A stretch of 64,000 nucleotides of DNA from Harmonia axyridis (lineage: Eukaryota > Arthropoda > Insecta > Coleoptera > Coccinellidae): assembly GCF_914767665.1 (NCBI RefSeq), contig NC_059501.1, positions 48,980,798 through 49,044,797 of the forward strand. The letters are read 5' to 3'. Shown here piece by piece: positions 37,180 to 47,224 of the stretch; position 1 is the stretch's first letter, and each line of letters opens with the position of its first letter. The translations under genes and the position numbers were made by a program. The notes under the pieces are model-generated. The model was given only the letters and a program-made list of their open reading frames with translations, was not told the origin of the DNA and searched no databases.

Positions 37180-37915
37180 TTTGAAATTTGAAAAGAACAT
37201 GATTATGGAGAGTGATTTGAATTCTTCGGAACAGAATGCTATATTTAATGAAGTTTCTCCATATTATCATAACTGTTTCAAAGCTCAGTAATTTCGAATT
37301 TGTATTGAAATTGTAGGAGTTGAGGTAAGATTATTCAAATAACGTCATTTTCAAACGAAGATGGCTAATGCTTCAATTATAAGATTTGATTCGTGTCATC
37401 ATCGCAAATATTCATTTCTGTGGACTTTTTTAAACAGAGTTGCATTTAGCCAAAGTACCCTATGTTTTTAATTTCACAGATAATTTTTTTTTTGCTCAAA
37501 CTACTCGAAAACAGGCGCATACTGGCTTGTGTCTCAGCGATTCATGATCACATATAACTGATATTTCAAGATAAAATATTATTATTATTATCGTACAAGA
37601 AAATATGAGGAATACGTTCATTTTCAAAACGATCAAATGTAATGGCCATAAAAAGAAGAAACTTGAAGATTTGGATGGAATTTCTTGTTGGGGAAAGATT
37701 CATCATTCAATGAAAAACTATATTTCAAAAATATTTCCTTCGATAGAACCATTGGAGAGGTATAACTGAAGAATACATTTCTTTATGGATTTCCACCAGC
37801 CTTTATATTTTCAACCGAGCCGAATCGAAAAAAAAAATGGTAGAGAAAGAAAGTGTTTCCTTTTACCTCAGCAATCTACTGTTAAAATATATATGTACAA
37901 CTCAAAGACTCACCT

Positions 37916-37917
<2 letters not shown>
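37180..37917. mobile_element. 2-kb inverted-repeat element, diverged partial copy
   Basis: The right-hand part of the family seen at 27683 and 60061. It shares GGAGTTGAGGT, TTCATTTCTGTGG, AACAGAGTTGCATT and the terminus GACTCACCTTGTA, which passes into (TA)n at 37918. It is more diverged than the other copies and truncated on the left. Confidence 0.6.

Positions 37918-37984
<67 letters not shown>
37918..37984. repeat. (TA)n array between inverted-repeat element and PLE
   Basis: TA array of about 67 bases directly flanking the PLE on its left. Confidence 0.9.
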
Positions 37985-37986
<2 letters not shown>

Positions 37987-39218
37987 TCCTAGTTAATGGT
38001 CGTGTTTTATTGATAAATTGGAAAATAAGGGATATCGACCAAATATGCAAATCATTGAGAAAATATAACTCAGTAGCCCCACGCATATACGGAAACCCCA
38101 AAGTCCATAAAGTGAATACACCACTAAGACCAATCGTGTCAGATATACAAAGACCTACAATTAATTTAGCCATGTTTATCGCCAACATTCTAACTTGTGC
38201 CTATGATACGAACATAAATTTTATGTGAAAGATACATTTGAAATTGCAAATATGTTAAACAACTTTAAATAACCACCTGGTTATATTCTAGTTTCCTTGG
38301 ACGTAGTCAATCTTTTCGGAAATTTAACAAAGAAAATTGTCTTTGAAGCTTTGGAAGAAAAATGGAATGACATTGAAGAACACTGTAATATACCAAAAGA
38401 AAAATTTATGAAAATACTAGATTTCCTTTTTGACTCTGGATATTTTATGTTTGGAGGAAAGTATTTTATGCAAGTGTCAGGATGCACAATGGGATCGAAA
38501 TTAAGCCCAATAATGGCTCTTTATGCCATGGATTATTTGTTAATGAAAAGTTTACCTAAGCTATCTTTCAGAGCACCATTCATAAAAAAGTTTGTAGATG
38601 ACCTGCTTGTGGCTATACCTAGCACAGAGAAAGAAAATGTTCTCCATGTGTTCAACAGCTACGATGAACACATCCAATTCACTATTGAAGTTGAAGACGA
38701 ATTGCAGTCTGTATCCTTCTTGGATACAAGAGTACATAGAATTGAAGATACCATCAAACTGGACTGGTACACAAAGGAAACTTCATCAGACAGGTACATT
38801 CACTATTTATCAGATCATGCCACACAAGTAGAGATAAATTTCATAAAAGAAAAAGTAAATAGAATAAAAAATATATGCCACCCCGATTTTGTGACCAAAA
38901 ACATAAAAAAATGAAAAAATATTTTATTAGAAAACTCATACCCAGAGGGAATGATTAATAAACTATTGTTTTCCAGTACAAACCCAGTGAGACAGATAAT
39001 GATAAACGGAGAGAATAATGAGCGAGAACACCAAGAGGAAGTTGAGATCAAATACTGTTCAATACCAAACATCAAAACACTCTAGACAAAAATTAAGAGA
39101 TATTTCAACAACCAAAAAAACATCAAAGTAATCATTAAAAACCACAAATCTGTAGCCAACCTATACTCCAAACTCAAGGATCGAGAACCCTTTTACGATG
39201 GCCCAATAGACGAATAAA
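37985..39218 (+). pseudogene. Penelope-like RT with GIY-YIG deleted
   Basis: PLE reverse transcriptase in two frames. The first (38040-38226) has SVAPRIYGNPKVHKVNTPLR and PIVSDIQRPTINLAMF. After a frame break it continues at 38280 with SLDVVNLFGN, GGKYFMQVSGCTMGSKLSPI, the active-site KKFVDDLLVAIP, SVSFLDTRV and IKLDWYTKETSSDRYIHY. The reading then passes through stops (near 38912 and 39083) to SVANLYSKLKDREP and jumps directly to FYDGPIDE and a stop. In other PLEs here about 110 residues carrying GIY-YIG lie between those points, so the nuclease has been removed by an internal deletion at about 39190. The N-terminal region is missing too. Confidence 0.8.
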
Positions 39219-39682
39219 GAATTTTGGACACCCCTGACATTGTAGTCGTGACGTTTCTATGATATTTGACGTTGTTTTCTATGTTTCCCTTTTATATTAA
39301 TGACAAAAAAAAACAAAACCTAAAAAAATCAGATTTTAATGCGTAGTAGTGGATTGATTGTTGTAATAAATAAATTGGCAGTGAATGTAGATAATATAGT
39401 ATAGAATAGATGGTAGAAAAGTTTTCCTGTAGAGGTGATAGATACGTTATTTTACACTTAAGAGAGGACCTCAGATTCAGTAAGTTAATTTAGAAAAGTT
39501 TTTTTAGAATGTGAAAATGAATTTAAGAGATTTTATAGTTGTACATGTCCTTGGTTAACATTATGTTAATTACTTGTTGTAGGAGCCCTGAAGAAGGAAC
39601 AAACTAGATTCCGAAAGCTTGGCAAATGAATAAAGAGTAACAACTTAATGTGCATATTTGGTCGATATCCCTTATTTTCCAA

Positions 39683-39685
<3 letters not shown>
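39219..39685 (+). other. PLE 3' UTR and pseudo-LTR end
   Basis: Non-coding 3' region of the PLE, ending with a hammerhead, GAATAAAGAGTAACAAC and TGCATATTTGGTCGATATCC. The last block occurs inverted at the left end of the element (about 38020-38050), so the two ends are inverted relative to each other, as is common for PLEs. (TA)n follows. Confidence 0.65.
39585..39623 (+). ncRNA. Hammerhead ribozyme in PLE 3' end
   Basis: Stem I GCC/GGC, core CUGAAGA, stem II AGGAAC...GAUUCC with loop AAACUA, core GAAA, stem III from the palindrome AGCU, then U before GGC (CUU as cleavage triplet, a weaker choice). The core is complete but stems I and III are very short. Confidence 0.7.

Positions 39686-39745
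<60 letters not shown>
39686..39745. repeat. (TA)n array between two PLEs
   Basis: TA array of about 60 bases between the PLE above and the palindromic PLE pair. Confidence 0.9.
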
Positions 39746-39746
<1 letters not shown>

Positions 39747-39802
39747 GCAATTTTAAGGGATATCGACTGAAGCGAGGTAGATTTAAATACTCTTTATTTC
39801 TT

Positions 39803-39840
39803 GCCTAGCTTTCGGAAAACTTTGTTTCCATCATCAGGGC
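39803..39840 (-). ncRNA. Hammerhead ribozyme, left palindrome arm
   Basis: Minus strand: stem I GCC/GGC, core CUGAUGA, stem II UGGAAAC...GUUUUCC with an A-rich loop, core GAAA, stem III palindrome AGCU, cleavage triplet CUA before GGC. Confidence 0.75.
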
Positions 39841-40033
39841 CAAAAATGTTGAGGTTATTCCTCAGTAATTACAAATAAACTTGAAAACATTGAGACAACA
39901 GTTCACAAGACAAGTAGTCAATTTTTAAAACGCAATAAATTATGCTTCGATAAATCTAACCTTAAAATAATTGATCACAGAGTATACAAATCAGTCCACA
40001 GATTATTCTGTCATAATGTTGTTCTTCTCTGAC

Positions 40034-40455
40034 TTATTCATCCAACGGTCCATCATAAAAATTTTTTCGTTCTTTAATGTTAGGGTATGTGAGTAGATAG
40101 GTATATACATTACTTAGTTTCTGTACGTCGGTCTTTTTATTTATTGGGTCTTTCTGGTTCCTTATGTTTATCATCTCGAGTATGAGTCTTTTGTTATACT
40201 TTTTCTGAGTTGCCACTATCTCTGCACTGTCGAAGTCAATCCTATGTCCTTTCTCTACCGCATGTATGGTTAAAGCACATCGCTGGTTGTTTTTTGTGAT
40301 GTCACTTTTGTGTAAGGCCAATCTGCTTTTTAGCCACTGGGACGTGTGACCAATATATGTGCACTCACATTCCGCACAATTCATCTTATAGACAACATTT
40401 GACCTAAGTAGTGTTGGTGTTTGATCTTTTATTCTGCTGTATAATCTTGAAATGC
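40034..40455 (-). pseudogene. PLE GIY-YIG endonuclease, left arm
   Basis: Minus strand: ISRLYSRIKDQTPTLLRSNV leads into VYKMNCAECECTYIGHTSQW, then LKSRLALHKSDITKNNQRCA, RIDFDSAEIVATQKKYNKR, and ends NVYTYLLTYPNIKERKNFYD with GPLDE and stop. This is the complete GIY-YIG domain of a PLE (Y-K-M ... Y-I-G, Arg of KSR, His of LHKSD, Glu of AEI). The frame is open throughout. The RT is missing because the palindrome turns back at about 40485, so it is a 5'-truncated end. The nuclease would nick DNA to prime reverse transcription. Confidence 0.75.
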
Positions 40456-40499
40456 TTTTTGTATTATACGTTGCTATCTTTATATTTTATATATTTTAT

Positions 40500-40935
40500 G
40501 TATAATACAAAAAGCATTTCAAGATTATACAGCAGAATAAAAGATCAAACACCAACACTACTTAGGTCAAATGTTGTCTATAAGATGAATTGTGCGGAAT
40601 GTGAGTGCACATATATTGGTCACACGTCCCAGTGGCTAAAAAGCAGATTGGCCTTACACAAAAGTGACATCACAAAAAACAACCAGCGATGTGCTTTAAC
40701 CATACATGCGGTAGAGAAAGGACATAGGATTGACTTCGACAGTGCAGAGATAGTGGCAACTCAGAAAAAGTATATCAAAAGACTCATACTCGAGATGATA
40801 AACATAAGGAACCAGAAAGACCCAATAAATAAAAAGACCGACGTACAGAAACTAAGTAATGTATATACCTATCTACTCACATACCCTAACATTAAAGAAC
40901 GAAAAAATTTTTATGATGGACCGTTGGATGAATAA
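40500..40935 (+). pseudogene. PLE GIY-YIG endonuclease, right arm
   Basis: Mirror copy of the minus-strand domain on the left arm, with the same residues except an Asn to Ile change (KKYIKR for KKYNKR). The open frame starts in the hinge and ends at GPLDE. Because the arms are almost identical, the second copy is recent or maintained by conversion. It lacks the RT. Confidence 0.75.
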
Positions 40936-41128
40936 GTCAGAGAAGAACAACATTATGACAGAATAATCTGTGGACTGATTTGTATACTCTGTGATCAATT
41001 ATTTTAAGGTTAGATTTATCGAAGCATAATTTATTGCGTTTTAAAAATTGACTACTTGTCTTGTGAACTGTTGTCTCAATGTTTTCAAGTTTATTTGTAA
41101 TTACTGAGGAATAACCTCAACATTTTTG

Positions 41129-41166
41129 GCCCTGATGATGGAAACAAAGTTTTCCGAAAGCTAGGC
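41129..41166 (+). ncRNA. Hammerhead ribozyme, right palindrome arm
   Basis: Exact plus-strand counterpart of the left-arm ribozyme at 39803-39840: CUGAUGA, stem II with an A-rich loop, GAAA, AGCU, then A before GGC. Confidence 0.75.
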
Positions 41167-41256
41167 AAGAAATAAAGAGTATTTAAATCTACCTCGCTTC
41201 AGTCGATATCCCTTAAAATTGCAGACATTTATAGTACGACTGTTAACTAATCAAAT

Positions 41257-41293
41257 ATATATATATATATATATTGATCATGTTATTTACCTG

Positions 41294-41337
<44 letters not shown>

Positions 41338-41412
41338 CATATATATATATATATATATATATATAACAGGTAAATAACATGATCAATATATATATATATA
41401 TATATATATATT
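41257..41412. repeat. Palindromic (TA)n cluster
   Basis: Four TA arrays separated by TTGATCATGTTATTTACCTG and its inverse, TAACAGGTAAATAACATGATC. It forms a perfect palindromic arrangement next to the following inverted hammerhead repeats. Confidence 0.8.
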
Positions 41413-41515
41413 TTGATCATGTTATTTACCTGCTTTTTAATAGTCAATAGTATTTTCTTTATTTGGAAGTGTCAGGTTTTTAATGAAGTCGTTTAGTTCA
41501 TATAAAAAAATATAA

Positions 41516-41551
41516 TTATACGTTTCGGAGAACACTCTCCTTCTTCAGTAA
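41516..41551 (-). ncRNA. Hammerhead ribozyme, CUGAAGA/ACGU type, copy 1
   Basis: Minus strand: core CUGAAGA, stem II AGGAGA...UCUCC with loop GUGU, core GAAA, palindromic stem III ACGU, cleavage triplet GUA before UAA, which pairs with UUA as a 3-bp stem I. Confidence 0.7.
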
Positions 41552-41766
41552 AAATAACTCATCTGATAGTTTACAATATGAAATATTAATTAAAATTGAG
41601 CCTGTAAAAAAACACAAACATTTAAAATAGTATACACAATAGTTTTCTTCACAAAATAAGTTAATTAAAATAAGGTTAAAATAATTAAAATAGGTTAGGT
41701 TTGTGTTTTTTTACAGGCTCAATTTTAATTAATATTTCATACTGTAAACTATCAGATGAGTTATTT

Positions 41767-41802
41767 TTACTGAAGAAGGAGAGTGTTCTCCGAAACGTAT
41801 AA
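41767..41802 (+). ncRNA. Hammerhead ribozyme, CUGAAGA/ACGU type, copy 2
   Basis: Plus-strand counterpart of 41516-41551 in the opposite arm, same sequence. Confidence 0.7.
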
Positions 41803-41984
41803 TTATATTTTTTATATGAACTAAACCACTTCATTAAAAACCTGACACTTCCAAATAAAGAAAATACTATTGACTATATTTTTTTTTTTTTTTTTTTTTG
41901 CTTCACACTTTCGTGGGGTTATTTCCCAGTTTACCCGGGCCAGTAGGCCAAGGGTAAGCTGTGCTACTAGTGCTACTAGTGTGC

Positions 41985-41988
<4 letters not shown>

Positions 41989-42026
<38 letters not shown>
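41989..42026. repeat. (TA)n array
   Basis: TA array of about 38 bases next to a short triplicated GTGCTACTA repeat (41961-41988), about 140 bases from the host exon. Confidence 0.85.
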
Positions 42027-42030
<4 letters not shown>

Positions 42031-42169
42031 CGATATTACAGAAATATGATTAAGATGAACGCTGGTTGATTATTGAAGGTCATTTATTCGAAAGTAGTGG
42101 TGATATATTGAAGTTCGACATAGATCATGCATATATTATTACCCATGACAGAGTTAAGGAAAAGCTTAC

Positions 42170-42331
42170 CAGACTACTCTCTGATTCGGCCAACCACCTA
42201 GAGTCTTCTTCTGATTCCAACTGTTGCTGTTTCAATGTCTGATCCAAGATATGATGTCCGAAACTAGAGACATTTCCAAAGTGATATCGATGGTATTCTA
42301 GTAACTCATTTCCATAAAGCGACTGATTGGG
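42170..42331 (-). CDS. Host gene internal exon (54 codons)
   Basis: Minus-strand exon defined by an acceptor TTTTTGCAG before 42331 and a donor CTG|GTAAGC after 42170. It is 162 nt, open, phase 0 at both ends. It encodes a polar peptide beginning PNQSLYGNELLEYHRYHFGN, continuing VSSFGHHILDQTLKQQQLES and ending EEDSRWLAESESSL. The acidic, serine-rich C-terminal half and lack of hydrophobic core suggest an intracellular, partly disordered region. The phase fits the end of the exon at 56708-57477, so it is probably the next exon of the same gene after a 14-kb transposon-rich intron. It has no resemblance to transposon proteins. I do not recognise the gene. Confidence 0.6.
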
Positions 42332-42639
42332 CTGCAAAAATGTGAAATAAATGTTTGCTTCTGATACAATTGGATTTGAAAAAAAAATTATACGAGTCAA
42401 AACGAGAAGCAGTGATCAAGATCCATGTGAGTAGAAAGAACAAGAAGGAAAAATGATATTATAAAAATTATTAACTCGAACGTACTTTCGAGAGATATCA
42501 TTTCTAAATTCACATTCCATTAACTGAGATATCGAAAGTAACTACTAGTCAAATGTGCATCCATGCAAATTTTGGAATGGAAAAATAATCGGTTGATAAT
42601 TCGAATACACGCACATGTACACATACATAAATAGGGTGT

Positions 42640-42868
42640 TTCCCCATAAGCTGGACAAATATATAGTCGCGAAGATGATCGGGGGAGTTTGGTCAGTTAT
42701 GGATAACTTTGAAAATGCCTGAGGACAAAATCAATTCAGTTTCTAACAATAAGAATGAATGAACACATTCTAACATCTATGGTAAGAAGAAAGCTAAAAG
42801 TGGCCCCGAAGAAGATGCCCCTCTTTATATTCGAATATTCGAAGGAATCAGATATGTTTTAGAAACAT
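42640..42868. other. Intronic DNA with transposon-like motif
   Basis: No gene. An AGGGTGTTTCCCC motif at about 42634 resembles the CAGGGTG ends found elsewhere, but no partner is visible. Confidence 0.25.
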
Positions 42869-43095
42869 ACAGGATGTCCCGTAAAGACCACGTCAAACCG
42901 AGGGAGAATGTAGATCAAAGGATAACCCACCTGCTATGACAAAATTCCCATTATAAAAGTCCTACCGTTTTCGAGATTTTTTTTTTTTGAAAATAATGAA
43001 TTTTTGCCCCTTTCAATAGTTTTGTCCTTACGGTTGGTACAATTTTACATCTTTTTGGTTAATTTCTTCAGTAAAATATTGCTGAAGAATGATTT
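42869..43095 (+). mobile_element. Solo end of the 53.6-kb mariner-type element
   Basis: About 225 bases starting ACAGGATGTCCCGTAAAGAC match, in inverse orientation, the right end of the transposase element (53385-53622), including CAAAGGATAACCCACCTGC and AATTTTTGCCCCTTTCAATAG. The rest of the element is absent. Confidence 0.7.
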
Positions 43096-43122
43096 TAACG
43101 TTTACACTCGCTCTGCTCGCCG

Positions 43123-43139
43123 AAGGGGCTCCGCCCCTT
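43123..43139. repeat. GC-rich hairpin
   Basis: AAGGGGC-TCC-GCCCCTT, a perfect 7-bp stem with a 3-base loop in a short GC-rich patch (43108-43150) inside AT-rich DNA. It could be a terminator-like or recombination structure; function unknown. Confidence 0.5.
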
Positions 43140-43329
43140 GGACCCCGTCACTATGCCGGTAGATCCTTCACTGGGTATCCCTCTAGAAAATGAAAGATTT
43201 TTTTCGGAAACCTTGTATCGTTAGCTGATTTTAGACGATTCACTCGGTATCCTATGCTGATTCTAGGGTAGAATTCTATATGACTTCTTTCCTAGAACAC
43301 ACCATTTCGCCCTTGCTCACATGAAAATA

Positions 43330-45250
43330 TTTGATTTCTATTTTCAATTACTGTCTGCTAAAATTATTGCGTTAGTTCTCATAGTTTTCAAAATATTAAG
43401 AAAAAACCGTAAAAAAGAGAGAATTTCCATAGTCACTATCACGTGAATTATTTTCACTGTGAATATCCTATGCGTATACTCAATTCACTTTCACAAACTA
43501 GAATGATGTTGGAATATCGTGCATATCTTGAATTTGAAAAATATCATCACAGGGTGTTTCAAATATTGTGCCAAAAATTGTGAACAAAATTTGATCATAA
43601 CTTTCGATTTTCAAATCATAACCCTATTTTTTTGTGATGTCGTTGAATTCTACGGTAAAAATAAGGGAAGTGTTCGAACATGATTATGCTCTCAAATTCA
43701 ATAATTCAAGAGTTATTCCAGATTTTATGAATTTATGTTATACGTAGGGTCAATTTCATTCAATCTGTTTCTAGAGTGCGTTTCAAATATTCAATTATTT
43801 CAAAGTGACAGGTGTACTCATTATTGAATCTAGTAGATTATAATTTGACGATATGAATCCCCGTTATTCAAATAATGAAATTCTGGATCTATTCCATATC
43901 CACGGTGAATGCAACAGAATTGTTTCGAGAACTTGTCGAGCATTCAATCAGAAATATCCACATTTATCACCAATTGACGAGAAGATAATTCGGAAGGATG
44001 TATCAAACCTTCTGTTACTCCCTTTTCATCAACACGCTGATTTTTTCCTGAATTCATAAAATGTATTCTACCGCTTTTTCATATCAATAGAATTGGCACA
44101 CAGGAGTCCTGCATTATTTTATTTCATTTGGTAGGTAGAGGTTTTTTTCTTCTAGGTAGGTACTCCATCCAGTATAATGGATATTCATGAAGTATGCAAC
44201 ATCCTTTCAAGAAGATGAGGAAATTTCTGATTTAAAATTTGATGAATTCTACCAATAATTCTAATGCATTCATCGTGAATATGGAATAAGATATTTATAA
44301 TACAAGTGCAGAACTTATTGATATTCTTCCAAGAGTTCAAAATGACCGAGTGGTAGAATGAGCCTTCTGTACGAGTTTTAAACATTATGTTCCCGAATTC
44401 ACTGCCTTTTTATTGAAATTGACGGAAATTTCCATAAATATCTATTAGTGATTTTTGCATTGAAAAATGTTGGTTGGTAGAACAGTTTTCTGTATCACAA
44501 ATTTGACAAATAATAGATAAATCCGTTCCAGTCTATTTTGTTCCACAAAATGTGCCGGAAAGAACTGATTTGCCACATAATTAGAGAAAAGTATATCCAG
44601 AATTTTGTCATTTGAATATCGGAAATTCAATTCGTGAAATCAAATTAGTGAAGCTTTGATAATGAAAATACCTGTCACATGTAAAGTAATTAGATATTTA
44701 AATTTCTATGGTCATAGAGTATTATTGCTAGTCTGTCTGGAAATAGATCGAATAAAATTGACCCTACGTATAACATAAATTCATAAAATCTCAAATAACT
44801 CTTGAATTATTGAATTTGAGAGCATAATCACGTTTGGACACTACCCTTATTTTTTACCGTAGAATCCAGCGAAATCACAAAAAAATAGGGTTCTGATTTG
44901 AAAATCGAAAGTTATGATCAAATTTTGTTCACAATTTTTGGCACCCTGTGATGATATTTCTCAAATTCAAGATATGCACGATGTTCCAACATCATTTTAG
45001 TTTGAGAAAGTGAATTGAAACAGGCATAGGATATTCACAGTAAAAATAATTCAGGTAATTGTGACTAAGGAAATTCTCTCTTTTTTACGGTTTTTCCTTG
45101 ATATTTTGAAAACTATGAGGACTAACACAATAATTTTAGCAAAGAGTAATTGAGAATGGAAATCTCGATAATATCTGTGACATAAAATGAAAAAAAAGTT
45201 TGTTTTGAAAAAAATTTTTTTAATTCTTATATAACCGGAAGCGCCTGAAC
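43330..45250. mobile_element. Degenerate mariner-type element with long inverted arms
   Basis: Two arms of about 430-490 bases in inverted orientation, 43330-43770 and 44755-45250. Shared blocks include TTGTGAACAAAATTTGATCAT, TTGACCCTACGTATAAC (inverted) and GAATATCGTGCATATCTTGAA. Inside are transposase relics: on the plus strand at 43853 MNPRYSNNEILDLFHIHGEC with SRTCRAFNQKYPHL, the DUF4817 helix-turn-helix; and on the minus strand two related pieces (44630-44580 and 44320-44190). The catalytic core is missing. The arms also match the fragment at 3889-4330, so this family has several copies. Confidence 0.65.
43853..44059 (+). pseudogene. DUF4817 helix-turn-helix fragment
   Basis: N-terminal DNA-binding domain of a transposase related to the one at 34366. 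It starts at ATG 43853 with MNPRYSNNEILDLFHIHGEC, followed by RIVSRTCRAFNQKYPHLSP and DEKIIRKDVSNLL. It is 68 residues long, then a stop; the DDE catalytic domain is not present downstream. It probably cannot transpose, but could in principle still bind the terminal arms. Confidence 0.6.
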
Positions 45251-45298
45251 TCCGAAAATATTTTAGCTGAACAATGTCATATTCCGAAATATTAGATT

Positions 45299-46557
45299 TA
45301 GGCGTACAACTTTGCTCCTGCCGTTGTGCAATAGCTGGCTGTAACGGTAAGTGATTGTCGAAATAAATATATCGTAGATGTCATACAATAAGTTTAGTTA
45401 TTTGTGAACATAACGCCATCGACATGTTAGTCGATTTGTGTCTGCATCATAAAGTTATTCACGATTATCCATGTCAGCTTACGAGTCAAATTCTCGTCAT
45501 TCGAGGGAGGTTTTAATTTTCAACTGAAATATGAATAAATCTGCGGCTGAGGCTCATCGAATGCTCTCAAATACCTATGGTGAGGCCGCTATTAGTGAAA
45601 GAACGTGCCGAGAGTGGTTTCAACGCTTCAAGAATGGTGATTTTAATGTCGAAGACCAGCATCGCGGTGGAAGAGAGAAGGTTTTTGAAGATGCAGAATT
45701 GGAGGCAATACTTGATCAAGACTCATTTCAAACGCAACAATAATTGACAGGATCATTAGGACTACAAGACATTTCAAAACGCCTGAAAGTCATAGGAATG
45801 ATTCAGAAACAAGAAAAGTGGGTGCCGTACGAGTTGAAGCCGGGAGGTGTTTGAACGGAGTTTGTTTGTTTGTGAACAGCTGCTTTCGAGGCAAAGACGG
45901 AAGGAATTTCTGCATCGGATTGGGACTGGAGACGAAAAACGGGTTCATTACGATAATCCCAAGCACATAAAATCATGTGGATATCCCGGCCATGCTTCCA
46001 CGTCGACGGCTAGACCGAATATTCTCGGTTCTAAGGTCATGCTCAGTATTTAGTGGGGCCAGCTCGGTGTAGTGTATTATGAGTTGTTAAAACCGACTGA
46101 AACGATCACAGGCGATCGTTATCGAACGCAATCAATGCGTTTGTGTCGAGCATTGAGAGACAAACCGCCGCAATACGACGAGAGAGTAGATGAATGGATT
46201 TTACTGCATGACAATGCTCGACTCCATGTTGCGAAAGTCAAGATATACTTGAAAAAGTTGAAATGGGAATTCCTACCCCACCTGACGTATTCTCCAGACG
46301 TTGTTCCCTCGGATTATCACTTGTTTCGATCAAAAGCACACAGCCTGGCTGACCAGCACTTCCTATCTTATGAAGAATTAAAAACTTGGATCGATTCGTG
46401 GATCTCTTCAAAAGATGACCAGTTTTTTCAATTCGTACGCTGCCCGAAAGATGTGAGAAAGTATAGTGACCAGCGATGGGCAATATTTCGAATCATAAAT
46501 GTATAACCAGTGTTTTACAATAAAGCCTCAAATTTCGGTAAAAAAATGTGTACGCTT
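45299..46557 (+). mobile_element. Mariner transposon, inactive
   Basis: Complete-length mariner (about 1.26 kb). Ends are inverted and mismatched: TTAGGCGTACAACTTTGC on the left and AAATGTGTACGCTTA on the right. The interior carries a mariner transposase in several frames. It shares no sequence with the DUF4817 elements beside it and seems to have inserted at the edge of the preceding element. Confidence 0.8.
45531..46506 (+). pseudogene. Mariner transposase
   Basis: Reads KSAAEAHRMLSNTYGEAAIS, ERTCREWFQRFKNGDFNVED (the second mariner helix-turn-helix with W-x2-x-F/K), a stop at 45743, then ISKRLKVIGMIQKQ and WVPYELKP. After a frameshift it continues LLSRQRRKEFLHRIGTGDEK (first Asp of T-G-D-E), YDNPKHIKSCGYPGHASTST, VVYYELLKPTETITGDRYRT, HDNARLHVAK (second Asp) and YSPDVVPSDYHLFRS (third Asp, the D34D signature). 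At least two stops and frameshifts make it dead. A full mariner protein is about 345 residues. Confidence 0.85.
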
Positions 46558-46844
46558 ATGTATTTGTTATATTATAATATATTTATTTACTTATCACGGT
46601 TTTAGCCATTCAGGTAGAAATTAAAAAAAAAATAGTAAATCTATTGTTTCATATGAAAAAAAAGAAGACAATTGGCAAGTATAACACAAAATCTAATTTG
46701 GTCTGTGAACCCCTTGAAAACCTTGTAATCACAGCGTCCTCGTCATCATCAATGTCCCTGTATATGTTCAGGAGGACTAAACTGAATCCGATGTCAATAT
46801 CGAAAAAACCAGAATAACACCATATGAACTACCATTTATTTATT

Positions 46845-47035
46845 TTTTTTTTTCTATTTTATTTGTGCTCAGCAGTCATGCTATGTACACATAATCACGT
46901 AGTATATAGTAATGCATTGTCCACCACCAGACATGTACAACATCTATGACCTAGCCGGGATTCGAACCCGGTACCTTCGGTATCACAGCCGTCTCCGAAA
47001 CCACTGTGCCACCGAAGGTAGTAACTACCATTTAT
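46845..47035 (-). mobile_element. tRNA-derived SINE
   Basis: Minus strand: a tRNA-like head with an A box TGGCACAGTGG (plus 47001-47011) and a B box GGTTCGAATCC (plus 46958-46968), followed by a 100-base tail and an A-rich 3' end (T-rich at 46845-46860 on the plus strand). The body differs from the SINE at 25199, so it is a second SINE family. Pol III transcription is expected from the boxes. It is not a working tRNA gene. Confidence 0.7.
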
Positions 47036-47224
47036 TCATTTCGAAAATAAACTTGCCGAATTTTTTGCTCGAATAGCTGTGCGAAAATTATGAGTTTCCA
47101 TACAGTTTTATAATACGTCATAATCTCAAACAATCTATTAATATGAATTTCCACCAAGTAAAAAACCGATCCCATCAAGAAGATCTGGCATACAGGCAAC
47201 GTTGCAGATTATTTCGCATCTGAC

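Larger units (their letters stand above)
39746..41224. repeat. 1.48-kb palindrome of two PLE 3' halves
   Basis: Two near-identical arms of about 720 bases (39746-40469 and 40500-41224) in opposite orientation around a 30-base AT-rich hinge at about 40485. Each arm holds GIY-YIG coding sequence, a 3' UTR and a hammerhead. I noticed only isolated differences, such as TATAC/TATATC near 40197 and its partner. The outer ends are CTGCAATTTTAAGGGATATC and its complement. Confidence 0.9.
41413..41880. repeat. Inverted pseudo-LTR pair of another PLE-type element
   Basis: Arms of about 170 bases (41435-41610 and 41700-41875) contain GGAAGTGTCAGGTTTTTAATG, CTATCAGATGAG and a hammerhead each, in opposite orientation. 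The 90-base centre is non-coding and includes AAAATAGGTTAGGTTTGTG. This looks like an element reduced to its two ends. The right end is followed by a T22 run. Confidence 0.65.

Noticed and set aside
46945..47035. Functional tRNA gene on the minus strand
   Set aside because: Good boxes but no paired acceptor stem, and an A-rich tail follows; read as a SINE.
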